A DNA stretch of 64,000 nucleotides from CAWKKW01 sp963850345 (GTDB taxonomy: Bacteria; Acidobacteriota; Terriglobia; Terriglobales; Acidobacteriaceae): positions 1-64,000 of the forward strand of contig CAWKKW010000007.1 in NCBI GenBank assembly GCA_963850345.1, written 5' to 3'. Shown here piece by piece: positions 61,871 to 64,000 of this stretch (within the stretch, counting starts at the first letter, position 1; each line of letters begins with the position of its first letter). The notes below the pieces were generated by a model. That model was not told the DNA's origin. It made no database searches and worked only from the letters and a program-made list of their open reading frames with translations. Made by a program: the position numbers and the translations under genes.

Positions 61871-62689
61871 ATGTATCACCACATTAAGAAGCTCATGTAT
61901 ACCGTTAACGTCGGCACACCCGATCCCAGGTTTGGCAATATGCTCCTGGAGCAGTTCGGTGGCGCCAACGGCGAGCTCGCCGCCGCCATGCAGTATTCGA
62001 TCCAGGGTCTCAACTGTGAAGATCCTGCACGCAAAGATCTTCTGATGGACATCGGTACCGAGGAACTGAGCCACCTGGAAGTGGTCGGCTCCCTGATCCG
62101 TATGCACTTGAAACCAATGAAGTCCGATCGCGCCGCTGCCGAAGCGGATCCGCTCGTGGCCATCGCCGGGGGCGGCGGTGTTACCCTCTGCAACTCCGTC
62201 GGCAGCGCCTGGACCGCGGACTACCTCAAGGTCACCGGCGACCTGGCTGTCGATCTGCGCAGCAACATCGCCGCCGAAGCCCGCGCAAAAATCGTCTATG
62301 AACGCCTCATCGCCTTCACCGACGACGTGGGCAGCAAACAGGCGCTGCAGTTCCTCATGACGCGCGAGATTACCCACATGCGCGCCTTCACCGCCGCACT
62401 CGACTCTATGGAGAAGCCACAGTTCGCGGTCGGCATCATCCAGCCGACGCCGGGTCTCGTCGATCAGTACGTCAACGCTTCCACCGGCGAGAACGAATTG
62501 GGCGACAAGGATTTCGTCGGACCATGGAATAACGGTCGCGGTTTGCATGTGATCGAATCGGGTCTCGACGTGACTCCTTACAATCCGCAGCCCGGCACAG
62601 AAGTGACCTCGCCGCATGACTCCACCCCAGTGGGCGTCGATGTAGGCAACACCCGCTCCAAGGCCGCCAAGCAGTCCAAAGTGGCCTGA
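61871..62689 (+). CDS. manganese catalase
   Basis: A 272-residue dimanganese catalase that breaks hydrogen peroxide into water and oxygen. Ligands in the ferritin-like bundle are Glu35 (GELAAAMQY), Glu65 and His68 (TEELSHLE), a Glu in the AEARAKIVYE helix (136 or 144), and His169 (REITHMRAF). The family also shows GGGGVTLCNSVGSAWTADYL (in parts) with the peptide loop before the third helix. AGAGGTG about 4-6 nt upstream supports the ATG at 61871. Stress neighbour: the YciE-type gene. Confidence 0.95.
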   Translation: MYHHIKKLMYTVNVGTPDPRFGNMLLEQFGGANGELAAAMQYSIQGLNCEDPARKDLLMDIGTEELSHLEVVGSLIRMHLKPMKSDRAAAEADPLVAIAGGGGVTLCNSVGSAWTADYLKVTGDLAVDLRSNIAAEARAKIVYERLIAFTDDVGSKQALQFLMTREITHMRAFTAALDSMEKPQFAVGIIQPTPGLVDQYVNASTGENELGDKDFVGPWNNGRGLHVIESGLDVTPYNPQPGTEVTSPHDSTPVGVDVGNTRSKAAKQSKVA

Positions 62690-62714
62690 GCTACGAACTA
62701 GGTCTGAAGACGCG

Positions 62715-62748
62715 AATGCCGGGCGATCCTGCCCGGCATTTTGCTTTT
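62715..62748. terminator. terminator between the catalase and the convergent MFS gene
   Basis: A perfect 10-bp stem (62715-62724 with 62731-62740), 6-nt loop and TTGCTTTT. It may serve both strands. Confidence 0.88.
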
Positions 62749-62760
62749 ACCCCCTTGCAC

Positions 62761-64000
62761 CTACGACCCCAATCCGTCTGTCATCGCCGTGCTCACCTCG
62801 GGCGGCAAAATGCCCATCTCTCTGTAAATCGGCCGCACATCCTGTCGAATCTGCGCCAGCTTCGTCGCGAACCAGGCCGCCCCTGCGATGACTACCGCGC
62901 CGCTGATCATCACTGTTCGCGGCGCTCCCATCTTGTGCGCCAGCGCGCCCGCCAGCAGGCTGCCAAACGGCGCCATCCCCACAAATGCGACAGTGTAATA
63001 GCTCATCACCCGCCCGCGCTTGTCTTCGCTCACAATCGTCTGAATGATGGTGTTGCTCGCAGCCATGCCCTGCATCATCCCAAACCCCGTCACCAGCATC
63101 GTCAGCAGCGAAAGCCACAGCACGTGAGAGAGTCCGAACCCGATCAGCCCCGCACCGAACAACCCTGCAGAGATCGGAATCATCCGCCCCAGCCCCAGGA
63201 CGCTGCGCCTCGCCGCCAGCGATAAAGCGGAGACCAGCGCGCCAATCCCAGTCGCCCCCATTAAGAAGCCGAGCGTATGCGGACCGCCATGCAACACCTG
63301 CGCGGCGAAGATCGGCATCAACACCACGAACGGCATGCCCATCAGGCTCACCACCGCGAACAGCAGCAGAATCGTCCGAATCGGCCCCGACTCCACCACG
63401 TACGTCCAGCCTTCTTTCAACTGCACCAGCATCGAAGCCGCCGCCTGCTTCGCCGCGACCACATGCACCCGCATCATTGCGAGCGACGCGATCACCGTGA
63501 GGTAGCTCAACCCATCGATCAGGAAGCACCAGCCCTCATTCGTAACAGCGATCAACATACCCGCCAGCGAAGGACCCAACAGCCTCGCCGTATTCACCAT
63601 CGAAGAATTGATCGCAATCGCGTTGCCCAGATCCTTCCGGTCTTCCACCATCTGCACCAGGAAGGCCTGCCGCGCCGGCATGTCGAAGGCGTTGATGACA
63701 CCTTGAAACACGCTCAGCCACAGCACTTCCGCGATAGTGATGTGGTGAGTCAGCGTAAGCAGCGCCATGGCCAGCGACTGCACCATCGCCAAAGCCTGCG
63801 TCCACAGCAACACCCGGCGCCGGTCCAACCGGTCCACCCATACTCCGGCAAACGGCGCGAGCAGAAACGTCGGAATCTGGCCTGCGAAACTCACCGTTCC
63901 CAGCAGCAAGGCCGACCCAGAAAGCCGATAAACGAGCCACCCGGTCGCTACCCGCGTCATCCAGGTCCCGATCAGCGAGACACTCTGCCCGCCAAAAAAA
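62761..64000 (-). CDS. MFS exporter, EntS/DHA3-like (cut by window edge)
   Basis: The 5' part lies beyond the right edge: the frame stays open through 64000, and the last in-window residues before the inner Met read FFGGQSVSLIGTW, the usual first-helix sequence. An inner ATG at 63960 is therefore not the true start. About 412 residues are visible. The loop GVWVDRLDRRRVLLWTQ is motif A, and RQAFLVQMVEDRKDLGNAIAINS (in parts) is typical of the EntS-type subgroup. The substrate is unknown. Confidence 0.9.
   Translation of the reverse strand, partial: FFGGQSVSLIGTWMTRVATGWLVYRLSGSALLLGTVSFAGQIPTFLLAPFAGVWVDRLDRRRVLLWTQALAMVQSLAMALLTLTHHITIAEVLWLSVFQGVINAFDMPARQAFLVQMVEDRKDLGNAIAINSSMVNTARLLGPSLAGMLIAVTNEGWCFLIDGLSYLTVIASLAMMRVHVVAAKQAAASMLVQLKEGWTYVVESGPIRTILLLFAVVSLMGMPFVVLMPIFAAQVLHGGPHTLGFLMGATGIGALVSALSLAARRSVLGLGRMIPISAGLFGAGLIGFGLSHVLWLSLLTMLVTGFGMMQGMAASNTIIQTIVSEDKRGRVMSYYTVAFVGMAPFGSLLAGALAHKMGAPRTVMISGAVVIAGAAWFATKLAQIRQDVRPIYREMGILPPEVSTAMTDGLGS

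Overview
The window looks like chromosomal core sequence of an acidobacterium (Acidobacteriota, probably class Terriglobia). This is inferred from gene content and order: a large hopanoid operon, a complete tol-pal operon, a two-subunit 2-oxoglutarate:ferredoxin oxidoreductase, secreted proteins with Pro/Ala-rich linkers, and GC-rich DNA with wobble-GC codons. I see no insertion sequence, integrase, phage gene, CRISPR array or rRNA. One tRNA (Arg, anticodon CCT) lies at the left edge, and a transporter gene is cut by the right edge.

The most notable block is about 9.4-28.2 kb. On the minus strand, one convoy of mostly overlapping genes reads ispH - shc - hpnH - small unknown protein - hpnA - hpnG - two zinc-dependent medium-chain dehydrogenases - hpnC - hpnD - hpnE. 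It would make squalene from farnesyl diphosphate (HpnC/D/E), cyclise it (SHC), add adenosine (HpnH) and remove adenine to give ribosylhopane (HpnG). The two dehydrogenases sit right after hpnG, where ribosylhopane must be reduced to an open-chain polyol, a step that to my knowledge lacks an assigned enzyme. Converging on this from the plus strand are an HlyD-type adaptor, a TPR protein, a TolC-type outer-membrane protein, hpnJ, two overlapping half-size EamA proteins and a DUF1810 protein. ispG lies further left (2.35 kb), so two late MEP-pathway enzymes are also in the window.

Other blocks. 0-9.4 kb: an unknown protein, an alcohol dehydrogenase, ispG, a flavodoxin-like reductase, a secreted esterase, a small secreted protein, and a queF - MFS - glycosyltransferase set on the minus strand. 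28.5-31.1 kb: a DoxX-like membrane protein and recN. 31.2-36.6 kb: tolQ-tolR-tonB/tolA-like-tolB-pal-cpoB, the envelope-constriction machine. 37-41.3 kb: korB, korA and a DapA-family aldolase. 41.4-43.1 kb: a membrane protein, a TPR lipid/secretory protein and a 67-residue protein with a structured leader. 43.5-49.1 kb: lepB, carA, carB. 49.1-53.9 kb: a secreted unknown, then a cytosolic serine hydrolase, murQ and murA (peptidoglycan recycling and synthesis). 53.9-64 kb: DinB-family protein, EamA transporter, pnp and rpsO, two MFS exporters, a YciE-type ferritin-like protein and a manganese catalase.

Start codons were chosen by Shine-Dalgarno position, start/stop overlaps and protein N-termini. 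All family names come from reading the translated sequences, not from searches.
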